Shown here: piece by piece, positions 45,723-57,463 of the stretch
Position numbering within the stretch: position 1 is the first letter of the stretch
Layout: the number at the start of each line of letters is the position of its first letter
Source: Hydractinia symbiolongicarpus
Taxonomy: Eukaryota > Cnidaria > Hydrozoa > Anthoathecata > Hydractiniidae
Assembly: GCF_029227915.1 (NCBI RefSeq)
Contig: NC_079889.1
Location: 248,001 to 312,000 of the forward strand
Length of the DNA stretch: 64,000 nt
Reading direction: 5' to 3'
Translations under genes and position numbers: made by a program
Notes under the pieces: generated by a model
Told to the model about the DNA's origin: nothing
Seen by the model: the letters and a program-made list of their open reading frames with translations, nothing else
Database searches by the model: none

Positions 45723-46580
45723 AATCAGACGAATTAACGACGGTGTCTTAGAAGCGTTTTATTCAGTATAAATTCTATAGCTGCACTTTGTATAACTTAT
45801 ATGAAATTATATGAAGTTTCTTGATGTTAGCAACAGATAAACCTATTTGAAGAGGGCAAAATAAGGATGTGTTTACAAAGATTGTAAAATCTGTTTTAAA
45901 AAGTCATAAAGAGTGAAAGAAGAGCATATTAAAGAAGTGCATATTACAATTATTAATTTGATTTAGTTTGCTCAGGTGTTTACATAACGGTGATATAAGA
46001 CCTGCTAAGCAAGCCATAGACATAAAACGAAGTTTGAACGAGTTAAAGTATTCATTTAAGGCTAGACTCGCAATACAACGCTTACGAAAATCTATCGCGT
46101 CTAGTTAATATCTAACTTGTTGTTTATATGGAGATAAGGAAGTTTATCATTGCTTCCTACGTGTAAACAATTCATTTGAGTTAACTTATTATACGCTTTC
46201 ATTATATCGTCATTAAGTTAATAAGATTTTTTATTGTGTATTGTATTACACCATGACAAAGTTGTGTATTTACTTTTTGAAATTTCTATGTTATCTGCTC
46301 TGCAAAGAAAGATGTATATATGTTCCTTGCAAATACTTGTATCGTAAGCTTCTTGTCGACAAGTTCTGAAGGATTGCTACTGATTTTTTTTGTGATTTAG
46401 TGTTATTACGTTCGCAGATGCAAGAGCTTTATAGTATTCTGTAAAAGCATATATTTATTAGTAATATGTAAAATATTTGGAAGCATGCAAAAGGATATTC
46501 AAACGTTATCAAATATGAGCAAGATTCGAACCTAGACATGTGAAAGAGCTAAAAGAAACACGCGCAAGATAGTTACATAC
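45723..46580. other. Intergenic stretch
   Basis: No coding support. At 46505-46530 the minus strand carries a T-arm/B-box-like GGTTCGAATCTTGC, possibly another tRNA-derived fragment beside the foldback element at 46581. Confidence 0.35.
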
Positions 46581-46662
46581 CAACCCTGTCCCCAGGACTT
46601 GTTCGGTTTTTTAATTCCGCGTTCTAATACGAACAACCTAACGAGCCCTGAGGACGAGGTTG
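46581..46662. repeat. Short foldback element, CAACCTCGTCC family, copy 1
   Basis: The ends CAACCCTGTCCCCAGG and CCTGAGGACGAGGTTG are inverted repeats, and an inner pair (TTAATTCCGC region) also matches loosely. The same ends occur at 62011. Confidence 0.65.
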
Positions 46663-47162
46663 TTTTACATGCAAGAAGTATGAGATGCAAGCAAGACGTT
46701 ATAGTTAATTAATTAGCAATAATTAATCGTTAGTCCAGGAAAAAATCTACGGGTTCGCTCGACCTTAAAATATCGCTTTTTGTGTGTTCCTAGCACGGCT
46801 TTAAAATCACGTGAAGACAGAACGTTTTGAAGTAAAGAAATATTTGCCACATAACGTCAAATTAATAATTATAATAGTCTACTAGGTTAACAAATGCTTC
46901 TTGTAACGTTACACTAAGTATACGGCTTTGTGTGCGAAAAATAAATAAAAAGATCCAGTATAAAAGATATAAGTAGTTACACGAATTCATTGCCATTACT
47001 TGTCCACTGCACCAAGCTTCTTTACAGGTTCCATGCCAAGTTGGCATTTATCCTATATGTTTTACACATCTCTGCTTTAGTTACATGCATTCAGTCATGA
47101 AGGTATACCTCTATGATCCAGTTTAAAACACGTATTTTTACTTTAGTGAAAATATAGAAAAA

Positions 47163-49088
47163 ATGTCTCGATGTTTATTTTTTGCTTGCTTAACCACATG
47201 TATGTTTATGTGGGTCACCAGCAATGGTTTAAACATGGTGATACAAAATAACCGGCGAGATTGTGTATATGTACCCAAAGAAAAAGATGAAATGATCGTT
47301 ATAATTGCCCAGGTAAGCAGCTTTTGGATTGGTTGAAAAGAGCAACTTAATTGGTTTAAGTCAATTTGATTGGTTGTAGCGTGTGCTAAAACACTGTCTT
47401 CTCTACTCATCTTATACTGACGCAACTTACTGAAAAATATAGTTGGCGCACATCTATAGAAAGTATAATTTAAAAGTCTGAATTTCATCGATTTTAAACA
47501 ACCTATCAACAGGTATTGTTGTTGTGACAGCTAACTAGTGACGTCGATAAGGCATCCTTGTTATAGGGTGCGAGCCGGTTTAATTTCCAAAATGTGTAGC
47601 TACAGGTTATATCATTTAATTTAATGTGAACAGTTGACAAAAAGTAAGAGCAGTTTAGAACAATGATAGTACCATAAAACATACAAAGATTAAAATGCTT
47701 AATCTACCAAAGCTAATTTCAGTATTTTGCTTGACTTTAATGCATATCTATATGCAACATCAAGTTATAATGTGAAAAATAGCTTCTTTTTTTTTTGTTT
47801 TATAAAGTTTACAAATATTGTGTGAATGTTTATTTGTGAGAATGATTTTTAGATGTTGTCTTCGGAAAAGAAATTTGATTTAACCATACTTAATCCCGAT
47901 GGCTCGCTAGTGTTGGCTAAGAAAGATATTTCGGAGTATAAAGTCCAGGAAAAAGTACCAACCGCAGGAAATTATGGTTTTTGTTTCACAAATCACTATC
48001 GAAGTTCAATCGTGGTAGGCTTTGAGTATGACCACTTTGAGAGCAGCCCTGAAGCGAAGTTTGATAAGAAATTAAAAAACGAGAAACGTCAGTTCTTTAT
48101 GTCTGTCTCGAAAAAGTACGTGAAGATGATGAAGAACGAAAACGATTCGGTGACTTTACATGAAGAATTACTTCTCGATAAAATGAGAGAGACAAGAGAA
48201 GAAAATGGAATGACTCAAGGAACCTATGATCAAGTTAAGGTAGGAACTATCTGGTATTAATTGCAGCATTTTCGCGGATAGAAAGTGTAGCGAAATTTCG
48301 CGAATTTTCCCTAAGTTCGGGAAAGTTAATGTAGCAAAAGTTTCCAAAAAGCATCAATTCGCAAGAGTTTATGAATCCAAATTTTTTTCCTTTAGTTCGC
48401 CAAAGTTAATGCTCGCGAAATTTTTCCCAGAGCATCGATTCGCAAAAAGTTTGTTTGCGAAATCTTTTAATCTGGGCTCATTCGCGAAGCTTTATGTCCG
48501 TGAAACTTTCACCACTTAAAGTAGTTTTTTGCTTGACTTATGGGAAAACTTATGTTGTGAAATTTTCAGTTCCATCCAGAGGCACAAATTATTCAACACT
48601 TAAAAAAATATTTGCAAAGCATTTCAGTTAATCTTCAATAATCAGAATATATCTAGTGGTTCGCCCTATATGGAAATATCAGTCGCTGTTATGGTACTAC
48701 AGATTATTTTGACTATGGGTTTAAGCTCTATAAAAAGAAAGGAAGTTGCTCACAAAATTCTAAATGATAACTTTTTTATGTTTGGAATGGTTTATAGTGG
48801 ATATCGAATCATTATGAACGTTCAAAACTTCAAATAATAACTTGACTCTTTTCTTTTTAGCATTCAATACTGTTCTTATCAATACTAGTCGAGCGAATGA
48901 AAAGTTATCTGGAGATTCAAAAAAGAACAATGAGACATCACTTCAACTTGCAAGACTCTAACAAAAACTACATCACATATTTCTCACTCCTTATATGTTT
49001 CCTTATGTTATTGTCAGGATGTGTCCAAGTTATCGTGCTGAAAGGATTTTTTAACGGAAAAGTATCGTTTAAAGTTTGGGAATTCTAG
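47163..49088 (+). CDS. p24 / TMED family (emp24/GP25L) cargo receptor
   Basis: Three exons, 47163-47312, 47853-48239 and 48861-49088, join in phase 0 into 254 codons plus stop. Exon 1 gives a signal-like start (LFFACLTTCMFMWVTS) and RDCVYVPKEKDEMIVIIAQ. Exon 2 gives the GOLD beta-sandwich (FDLTILNPDGSLVL, then AGNYGFCFTNHY) and a coiled coil (HEELLLDKMRETREE). Exon 3 gives a second helix, a membrane span (ITYFSLLICFLMLLSGCVQV) and a short cytosolic tail with FF. The two lumenal cysteines (RDC and FCF) form the family's conserved disulphide. Such proteins cycle between ER and Golgi and select cargo for COPII/COPI vesicles. The tail has the FF signal but does not end in a dilysine motif. It is about 30 residues longer than the usual 200-230. 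The subfamily is not resolved. Confidence 0.9.
47326..47567 (+). repeat. Dispersed 240-bp repeat, copy 2, in p24 intron 1
   Basis: The second copy of the family at 45485, starting 14 bases after the donor site of the p24 gene's first exon. It makes up about half of that intron. Confidence 0.85.
48270..48520 (+). repeat. GCGAAA-rich tandem repeat in p24 intron 2
   Basis: TTCG-CAAAGTTAATG...GCATC-ATTCGCAA recurs with a period of about 79 bases (from 48316 and 48395). A third, diverged copy may follow. GCGAA motifs are unusually dense for this AT-rich DNA. Confidence 0.65.
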
Positions 49089-49182
49089 ATCTTGTTAGTC
49101 AAAATTTCGTGTTGTAAATGTTTGGTTTCTTTGGATAATAAGAAATAATTTGACGACTACAATTTTGTTTTTAAACGACACT

Positions 49183-49188
49183 AATAAA
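49183..49188 (+). terminator. Polyadenylation signal of the p24 gene
   Basis: AATAAA 95 bases after the TAG stop. Confidence 0.7.
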
Positions 49189-50524
49189 TATTGTTAAGAG
49201 AAATACAATGTCTACCTACAGTCTTCAGCAAATTTAGAAAAGCATAAAATCAGCATGGATTATTTTTAAGAAAATAATAAACGGGTACGTTATACTGCAA
49301 AATACATAAACCTCGGCTAAGGGAACAAACCAAGCTTGCGAAATGAAAATTAAATGTAGGAGTAAACGAGACGTGTCTCATTAACCCGTTTCTTATTAAA
49401 AGACACACTTGGCACAAAAAAGGTTAGGATTTGTGGATTAGCTAGAAACATGTGAACCTACAAATGTGTATTTAGGAAATAGCCTTAACAATCAAAACGC
49501 AGAAGAGGTATAACCGACTGCAGCTGTGTGTTCTAATGCTTAAATATTTGTGAATATTCACATAAAGTTTTCTAAATTTCGCCAGATATTTCGCAAAAAA
49601 TTGCAAATACGCCTTTCCCGAACATTCAGTATTAAGTTTCAAAAAGGAAACATGGCAGAATTAATTTTTGCGACTCAAATTTTAAAGGAATCTATTTTCT
49701 CGAGTAAGTCAAAACAAATGTGTGCTGTGGTTTCATTTTGTAAATAAAATGCTAATTCACAAAGATTTTATGTTCAAAATGGTAGCGGGATCGCTACGTT
49801 ATGCTAAGAGTAGACGAAGTCGTAATGCCTGGGATAGGTACGGCGGGCGAAAATCTGAGGACTGGAATATGTACAACGATTGAACCAGTGGATTTTCACT
49901 AAGGATGACGAATAGTATATTTTTGCACACAGCGCGGAGTGTTTGATGTGAAATGGTTCTGCAATTAAATTCTGCGTCCAACATCTTTTCGATTGCAACG
50001 GCTTTTATTGTTACTCCTTTCCAAAATAAATTTATTCGATGAGAAGGCATTAAAACACAAAACGAATCACGTCATTAAAATGTAACGTAAATATTAAGAA
50101 CGTTAAAAAAGTTACTAGTTAATTAAAGTAGCTAAAGTTTAAAAATATAGTTTCCTAGCAATTTCCTACAAAGAAAAGCTGGTTGTTAAAGAACCAATTC
50201 TTGTTTCGCGTCATTTTAATGCTTTTTGTAAGTCGCGAGACAAAGGTGTTTCATGGTTCTAAATATTTATGAAATATCGTCAAGTGGCATCCTTGTTCTT
50301 GGAAATAAGATATTACATCATTTTTACAGATGTAGATCACTTTCTTCCATTTCATACATGCGTAAAATGTGTATTTCACCATGCAATTTCCTCATTGAGA
50401 AACCAGCAAATAAAGACATTTTGAGCACTTAATTAGCGCTAAATTTACCTGCAGTATTTCGTGAAAACTCTTTACATGTAAATATCAATAAAAAAGGTAG
50501 ATAATTTTTTTAAGTAAATCTATC
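49189..50524. other. Intergenic stretch with one weak small ORF
   Basis: At 49779-49883 an ATG-started 34-codon frame encodes a basic, tryptophan-rich peptide (YAKSRRSRNAWDRYGG). It sits in a locally GC-richer patch and has no known homology. Otherwise nothing. Confidence 0.3.
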
Positions 50525-50530
50525 TTTATT
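50525..50530 (-). terminator. Polyadenylation signal of the small secreted protein
   Basis: AATAAA on the minus strand, about 20 bases past the TAA stop. Confidence 0.8.
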
Positions 50531-50549
50531 GATAAATATGTCGTGCATT

Positions 50550-50852
50550 TTAGAATTCCAGCGCTTTTGGGTTTGTCTTCTGCAGTTTTTTGTATAACTT
50601 GCAATTCTTCATGCAGGTCCACTGCACTTTCAAGCACTCGTAATGACCCTTCATATTCTGCGCCTCTGGAATGCTCATGCATTGATCACGATAACCTTTA
50701 CACAGAGAATCACATGTAAAGTAGTCAATTGTTTTTCCAGTATTGCCTAAGATAACACTTTCAAACGTCTTCTTCCATTGTGGATCAACTTTCTCTGAAT
50801 ACGCTACAGCAAGAGCTGCACTAAGCAAGATACAAATGATAAGCTTGTTCAT
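50550..50852 (-). CDS. Small secreted cysteine-rich protein, 100 residues
   Basis: A single ATG-started frame begins with a textbook signal peptide (KLIICILLSAALAVAYS), leaving a mature chain of about 81 residues. Six cysteines are spaced C-x3-C-x6-C-x14-C-x6-C-x3-C. The outer CxxxC pairs are the spacing seen in alpha-helical hairpin proteins, so a two-helix disulphide-linked fold is likely. The mature protein is lysine-rich. An AATAAA follows the stop by about 20 bases, and TCCTCATAG just upstream of the ATG may be a 5'-UTR acceptor. It is an extracellular peptide of unknown role. Spacing alone does not separate toxin-like, antimicrobial and structural families. Confidence 0.85.
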   Translation of the reverse strand: MNKLIICILLSAALAVAYSEKVDPQWKKTFESVILGNTGKTIDYFTCDSLCKGYRDQCMSIPEAQNMKGHYECLKVQWTCMKNCKLYKKLQKTNPKALEF

Positions 50853-50859
50853 TCTGAAT

Positions 50860-52415
50860 ATCGCCTATGAGGAGCAAAAAAACGATATCTGACTGTTCTA
50901 TAAAATCACATTCTTGCACACGAGAGGAAAAGTGAATGAAAACAGATGGAAACTGTACTGTTCATACTTCTTCTACCGAAACTCTTTAACAAGGCTGGAA
51001 TAAAAATAAACTTTAGGAATCTCGAAAGACAAAGTTTTATTGAAATCAATAAATTTCTAACTAAATTGATACGTTACAATAAAAAAGCAATCAGAACTCA
51101 CCTGGAATATTATATAGATTCTTCCAAGTTTTGACAATTAGAATATCTTAATGCAAGGCGCAGGACGTTACCCTTTTAAACAATTTGGAAAGCATTGATG
51201 CATGGTAATATAGTTTGACATTTTGTTACCTTGAAATCATTACATTAAAATTACTCACAGGTAAAATGCAAGGGGAAGTTCAGTGTACTATAAAGTATTT
51301 CACGAGTGATTAATTTTAGGCACAAAGTTCTTAATGCATATGATTACACTAAGGTTCAAACATTTATAATGTTTAAAAATATTGTATTTCGTTGCCATAG
51401 CAACGGTACAGCAACGGGTTTGCAGAATCAACTCGAGAAACACGATTGCAGCGCGCTTTTGAATTTTTTTGATTATGTTTTAAACTGGCGCAACTGTTTT
51501 GAAAGATCTGCACTTAAAAAAAGTAGGTTTATGTAGAACATGACTTTCAGTTTTACTAGAATCAATGAGGCAATCGAGTCAATTTGTTTTCTGCAATAAT
51601 ACTCACACAAAAATCTAACAGAAGACTATGTTCACTAAGTTTAAGTGAATATTTTTAACCTAAAACCTAAAAAAATGTTTCTTAATATGTACGTCCAGAA
51701 TTTGCAAAAGCTTCATTTTTTACAGCAATTCACACCTTTCCCGCCTTATTCTCCTTTAATATTGTTTTTTTCACGATTTTTATTCGAAATCTTATCTTCA
51801 GTTTAAACTTGATAAATATTTGTAATTTTGCACTAATTGACCTCGGCTCGAAAACGAGGTTTATTACAACAAGTCCATAATTTAGAAGAAGATCGTAACA
51901 AAAAGAACCTAGTTTATAAAAACGTCGAATCTCCACACATGGAATATTGAGAACAAGATAAGGTAAGGCTAGAATAACTAAGAAACGATGATTTTAACAC
52001 AGCTTTAATTTTTCAAGATGTGAGAACCTCAACATTCGAGCCAAACATTCGAGAATAATTAATAATAGATATTTCTATTATATTTGCTGCGTTTCTCAGT
52101 TAACACAATCAGTACTATTTCAGTCTTTGTTCCTATTTTGTTAATATTTTCAGCTATCACCAAAATCTCATTGTTCCTATACGAAATAGTTCCCAAGTGT
52201 TGCAGAAAAATTTAAAGAATGAAAATCCTTTGGTGTTTAGCTATAAGATTTTGAATTTTTAACTTTTCTTGGTTATCTAATTTTTAATACTCGTTTAAGC
52301 AGAGTTTAAAATTTAAAATGGTAAATGCAAGGCAAATGTTTAGCAGATTTTCTAGAATTTGCGAATCTAAATCTTTTTTAACACCCATAAAAATCTTCCA
52401 AATGTTTATATGAGG
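50860..52415. other. Intergenic stretch without supported genes
   Basis: It probably holds the upstream region of the small secreted gene. Short frames at 50946 and 51306 (plus) and 51730 (minus) lack support. Confidence 0.45.
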
Positions 52416-53285
52416 CGTTATGTACAATAATGAGCGGGTCCTGGTTTTACTTTTCTTTTATCGTGGTTTGAAGGACTTGTAAAGTTTGAAACAAGACAAT
52501 AAGTTTGTTAACTTCTAAATGAGTGAGCATAGATTTTAAACGCAGTGTTTACCAACCCATATTCAATACATTTTTTGTACAACTTTCACTCAACAGCGAT
52601 GTGTTTCAGGTAATGTACAATAATGAGTACAATAATGAGCGGGTCCTGGTTTTACTTTACTTTTATCGTCGTTTGAAACACTAGAGAAAGCCTTGCATAA
52701 AGGCTAAAATACACGGTAAGCTTAAACGGACCGTTTAGTTGTAGGAAAATATTTATAAGTGTCGCTGCAGGTAATATACCTGTCTACACGTTAAGATAAA
52801 ATGTATAAGCTTTTTTGAAAAAAAACTCTTTTTTCACAATGAATACCAAGGAAAAAAACAAATAAATATTCCGTTGCGGGTATTGTTATAGCAGCAGCAG
52901 GGTTGTTGAAAGAAAAAAAGCGGTTATGATAAGAAATTGAAAAAATATGCTCAAATATTTAGTTTAAACAATAGCTTATTAATCATTCTGCTTAGTTCAA
53001 TAGAAAAAAACTTAGCAAAAGTTTAACATGTCTAACTTTTAAAAAAAACTTATAAAACCAAAAAACGTTTCACACCTTTCCAGTTTACACACGGTAAGTT
53101 TCTTTATCTTACATTTAAACGGTCTGTTTAAACTTACCGTGTATTTTAGCTTTAAAGTTTAAAACAAATCAATGAGTTTGTTAACTTTTAAATGGGTGAA
53201 CATAGTTTTCAAACGTAGTGTTTACCAACCCATATTCAGTACATTTTCCGTACAACTTTCACGCAACAGCGTTGTATTGGTGCCA
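52416..53285. repeat. Repeat block with duplicated units
   Basis: TGTACAATAATGAGCGGGTC occurs near 52421 and again near 52628. The stretch GTTTGTTAACTTxTAAATG to CAACAGCG at 52501-52600 recurs at 53174-53272. A MITE lies between the two copies. This is a duplicated local repeat of unknown type. Confidence 0.7.
52703..53150. mobile_element. MITE with TIR GCTAAAATACACGGTAAG
   Basis: The left end GCTAAAATACACGGTAAGCT and the right end (inverted GCTAAAATACACGGTAAGTT) match for about 35 bases, including TAAAC-GACCGTTTA. An internal ACACGGTAAGTTTCTTTATC copy occurs at 53090. There is no ORF. The target duplication is not resolved. Confidence 0.75.
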
Positions 53286-53804
53286 GATATTTATTGGTTA
53301 AAAAAAAGTTCTTATTAAAGGGAGGATTTGAAACTTGAGTAATTTTTCGCAAAAAGTTCTTCGATCTGTATGTAACTAAATGATATGGCTCGAAAAATGA
53401 TGATTTTGTTTTAACCCCCAAGCACCCCGGTTTCTTTTTTTTCAAAAAAAAAAATTAAAATTGACTAATATAGTTGTTAAAGCTGTACCTAAAATTCGGT
53501 GTAGTACTACCAATACAAATCTCTCCAGAGTTATGCGTGTCAATATTCAAACAATATTACATGAGTCAAACAATTAAACTTCTCTCTTGAGTAAAGAAAA
53601 ATCCAAGTAAAGAAAAAAAGAATTCCAACAATATTTCTTTACAGATCTTTTAAAAACTAACTGTTGATATTGATTAGGCACATAAAAATTAAACATAAAG
53701 CTGTTTCAAAAAAAATATATAAAATGACATTTTTTAACAACATATTTGATTATGTCAGCGCCTTTCTTTTTGCCTTAACTGTTCAACTGTTGGAGTGTTG
53801 AGGC

Positions 53805-53810
53805 TTTATT
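53805..53810 (-). terminator. Polyadenylation signal of the LRR receptor gene
   Basis: AATAAA on the minus strand, 17 bases after the terminal exon's stop codon. Confidence 0.7.
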
Positions 53811-53826
53811 ATAACTATACACCACA

Positions 53827-53884
53827 TTATAAATACAATTCTTCATAGTAACATTTCGTCCATTTCATCCGCTTGTTCTGATGC
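53827..53884 (-). CDS. Terminal exon of the LRR receptor
   Basis: After a GATTTTTTAG acceptor the exon completes a lysine codon, then encodes HQNKRMKWTKCYYEELYL and TAA. A polyadenylation signal follows 17 bases later, which supports this small exon as the real 3' end. The tail has tyrosines in YYEEL context. Confidence 0.65.
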
Positions 53885-56800
53885 CTAAAAAATCAATTTA
53901 TAATAAATGTTCATAGGAAATAGCCTGATAAATTAATTAATGTTCTTTTTTAAGATTTGTATGAAAACAGTTAAATTAAATTTCAGTCTGTTCCAGCTAG
54001 TTTATCCCTGCTAAGGGGAAACCTTTTAGCACACGAGTAATGTAAAAATGACATATTTGTTGTAAAAAATTTAGTGTAACATGACTCTAAAACTCTTTGT
54101 TTGAAATCATGTAATTCCAATATTGTAAAGACTCGAATTTTCTATCAATTCATATTCCAAAATTCGAATCTTCTTTACGAACAAAATTAATCAATCAAAA
54201 GAGACTTGATAGAATGAAGCAATATTCTAATACTGATTTTTTCTAACAAACTAACACAGTAATTCTATGTAAAGTTAAATGTTAAAAATATAAATGATTC
54301 TAACGAAAATATCTCATACACTTACTTATAGCTAGTTAACCTGTGTAAAACAACACCCTTTACATATTTTTTTCAAATTTTGGCCGGATAAAACGTGAAT
54401 TCTTATAATTCGAAAACTGTGTAATCTGAATAAGTTTTAAGATCCTGCACGAAAAAATTATTAAATTTTTACAGCGAAACCTTACTTGTTCAAAAGATTT
54501 AAAAAATCTAAAAGGGGCTTCAGAATAGGGTTGAAGAAGATTCCGAGAAAACCTTTGATATTTATTTCTGTCTTCATGATATAAGGATTGTTAGAGAATC
54601 TGACCTTGTCTTTCTGTTTTTTCCGATAGTAGCAGCAACCTACAATTACCAAAACAGCAACTACGGCAATTATAGTGGCGGTTATAACATATGGACGCTT
54701 CGTGGAATGTATTGCATCGCAGGAGGGACCATGATATCCTTTCTTACACAAGCATTTAACAGCTTCTTTCTTAAATAAATCGCATTTACTTGAGTTTTTC
54801 TTCGTCTCGCAATTCATCATATGTATATTCACATTATTGTGGAACTTCATGGTGTGTTTGTCTTTGTGGCAAACATCCAAGTATCTATCACAAGATGCCA
54901 TGTTGGTGTATCCAGCAGTTAGAGAGTTACATTTGCCCGCCTCATATCCAATGGATTTATTGGCAACCCAGTGAACAGTTAAACAACTTCCCGAAATAGA
55001 TAGGAAGTGGGAGTCGGGTTCACTCTCTGCATGATTACACAGAATTGGATTGCCCATCAAACTTAGCATTAGCAACCTTTCTTTGTGGGGATCCTCGACT
55101 TTTAATTGTAACTTAGAAATCTTGTTGTTGTTCAAATTAATCCGACTTAAGTGCTTCCACGGGTGCTCGTCTAGATTTCCAGAGAGAGATGTGATGCTAT
55201 TGTTTCTCAGGTAAAGATATTTCAGTTGCTTTAACGTGGCAAACGGTTCTAAATTTTTTATTGCAATGTTATTATTTGAAAGATCTATATATTCTATAGA
55301 TTGAAAACGTTTAAATGTTTCGGCAGAGATATCCTTTATGTTGTTTTGCGCTAAATACATTCTTTGAATTCGTGCTGTTGATACTTGTAAAAAGTCGGCG
55401 GCCGTAAGATTATTGCCTTTGGCAACAAAGAATTGTATTGACACATTATTTAGCCACGACATATCACTTCCACCTAACAAATTATAATCAACTTGAAGAA
55501 GGCGGTTAGGACATACATACTTAAAGATATGGCTATGTAATTTAGCAAGTCGATTGCCAGACAATATCAATGCGAAAATGTGAGACAAACCATCAAAAGT
55601 TCCAGGTTTGATAGACTGAAGCCTGTTATATGACAAATCCAACATGATTAGACCCTGTAATCCATGAAATACATCCTGATCCAAAGTCTTCAATTGATTG
55701 TTTCGTAGTTCCAAAATAGAAATACTCATTCCTTTAAATGCTTTACCCTCGATAGCTGTAATAAGATTATATCCTAAATATAGACTTCCAATCTCTTTTG
55801 GTCCTGCAAGCATCGCATTGGTAATCGTTGTTAAATAATTATGTTCAAGATATAGGTAAGTTAATCCTTTGAGTGTTTCAAAACTCCCATCTTCTAAACT
55901 TGTCAAAGAAGAGTTTGTTAGATTTAGCGTTTGAAGGTCTGGAAGAAATTTGAATGTTATATTTGAAATATTCTGTAATGTATTATCAGAAAGGAATAAC
56001 TTTGTTAGCTTTGACATCCGACTGAAATCCAATGACTTGATACTTTTGAAGCGGTTAGACCTTAGGAAAAGGTTGTTTAACTTATGAAAATCGGATGACA
56101 TTTTAAAATCTTCCAATTCATTATTATCAAGTTTTAAAGTGGTCAGATATTTGCAAGGTTGAAATGCTTTATCATCTATCCGACGTATGTAGTTGTGAGC
56201 TAGATTCAACCATTCCAACTTATCCAGACCATAAAATGAAGTTTTTTCTAACATTTTTAACTTATTGCCACTCAAATCGAGATCAGTTAAATTGGTGAGA
56301 TTTGTAAACGTGTTTTCTCCGATTTCAAAGATGAGATTTTTCTGTAACCTCAATCGTTTCAATTGCACCATATGGTTCAAACTGTCTTTATGTAACCGTT
56401 GAATTAAATTTCCTCCAAGATCTAAGTTTTTTAAGTTTTTTACTTTACTAAGACAGTGTAAACATATGTTGCTTATTTTGTTGTGGTGTATACCTAAAGT
56501 CTGCAAATTGCCTAGGTTTTCAAATAAGCCATCAGCCACTTGCTCCAAATAATTCCATCCTAAATTCAGTTCAAGAAGGCTTTGAAGTGGTGCAAATACA
56601 TTTCCATCGAGATGTGATATCTTGTTTCTTTCTAGATGCAACGTTTTCAGGGAAGTTATCTTATTGAATGTATTAGGTGCAAAGTTGCTTATATTGTTCC
56701 GAGTAAGTGTTAAAGAAATTAAACTTGACAGTTCATAAAAATCTGTTTCGTTAATTTTTTCAATCTTGTTATGATTTAAGTTTAAATATTTAAGCTTAGT

Positions 56801-57439
56801 TAAACCACTAAACATGTTCTTTGAAATATTTGTAAGATTATTTACCGATATGTCTAGGCTTTCCAAATTCGGCAAGTTAACAAAACTGTGAGGTGCAACA
56901 GAAATTATGGAGTTGTGAAACAACAATATTCAGCGCAATTTCTTCAAAAGTGTTGTGGAAAAATTCCCAATATGTTTGATTTTGTTCATCTTGAGATCAA
57001 TTTCTTCTAGTGCTTCTAAATTATCAAAACAATTTTCCGGTACCTTGGTTATTTTATTTATTTCGAATATCAAACTTCGTAATTTAGTTAAACCACGGAA
57101 AGCTCTGCAATCGACTTTCACTAAGTTTCCACGGGACCACATGATTCTCTCTACATTCTTAGTATCTTTGAACATATTCAGCGGTATTTCTGCAAAAGTC
57201 ACGCCGAAGAATGATACATCTTTTAAGTCATATAATGATTTCAAAATGTCTTTTGGTATCATTGTGTTGATCCCATAAATACTTAATACTCTCGTATCTT
57301 TTGGAATTTCAATAGAGACAGAATAATTGGTTCTAAAATTACATGACACGCTTTTCTCCTCGCAACTGCAACCAGAAGGACAGCTGAATACAACACCTAG
57401 TAATGACAACAGAAATATTATCTCTAGTAATCTCCTCAT
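53827..57439 (-). CDS. Leucine-rich-repeat transmembrane receptor with one in-frame TGA
   Basis: Two exons, 57439-54486 and 53884-53827, join at AA|GTAAGG and TTTTTTAG|G in phase 2 for 1004 codons including the stop. The true start is the ATG at 57439 (MRRLLEIIFLLSLLGVVFS, signal peptide). A TTTGTTTCAG acceptor lies just before it. Then come an LRR N-cap (CPSGCSCEEKSVSC), about 25 leucine-rich repeats (LESLDISVNNLTNI type, 24-residue period), a cysteine-rich C-flank, an EGF-like knot (CLCKKGYHGPSC), one membrane span (VITATIIAVVAVLVIVGCC) and a basic tail ending YYEELYL. There is no TIR domain. It would be a cell-surface recognition or adhesion protein. TGA at 56930-56932 breaks the frame at a variable LRR position (LKKLR*ILLFHN); everything else is intact. 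Confidence 0.85.
56930..56932 (-). other. In-frame TGA interrupting the LRR receptor
   Basis: The codon lies at about residue 170 of 1003, with the same frame open for 169 codons upstream and over 800 downstream. Its place in the LxxLxxLxLxxN pattern is a variable residue. One base change from CGA, TCA, TTA or GGA would explain it. Confidence 0.9.
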
Positions 57440-57463
57440 AATTGTGCTGAAACAAAATAACAA

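Noticed and set aside
47138-47509. Minus-strand 123-codon ORF
   Set aside because: It is antisense to p24 exon 1 and to the dispersed repeat. The plus-strand reading has the recognised domain.
54790-54999. Plus-strand ORF over the LRR gene
   Set aside because: It is a shadow of the LRR receptor's cysteine-rich region.
56930-56932. TGA read as selenocysteine
   Set aside because: The position is a variable LRR residue with no redox context, and no SECIS-like element was recognised.
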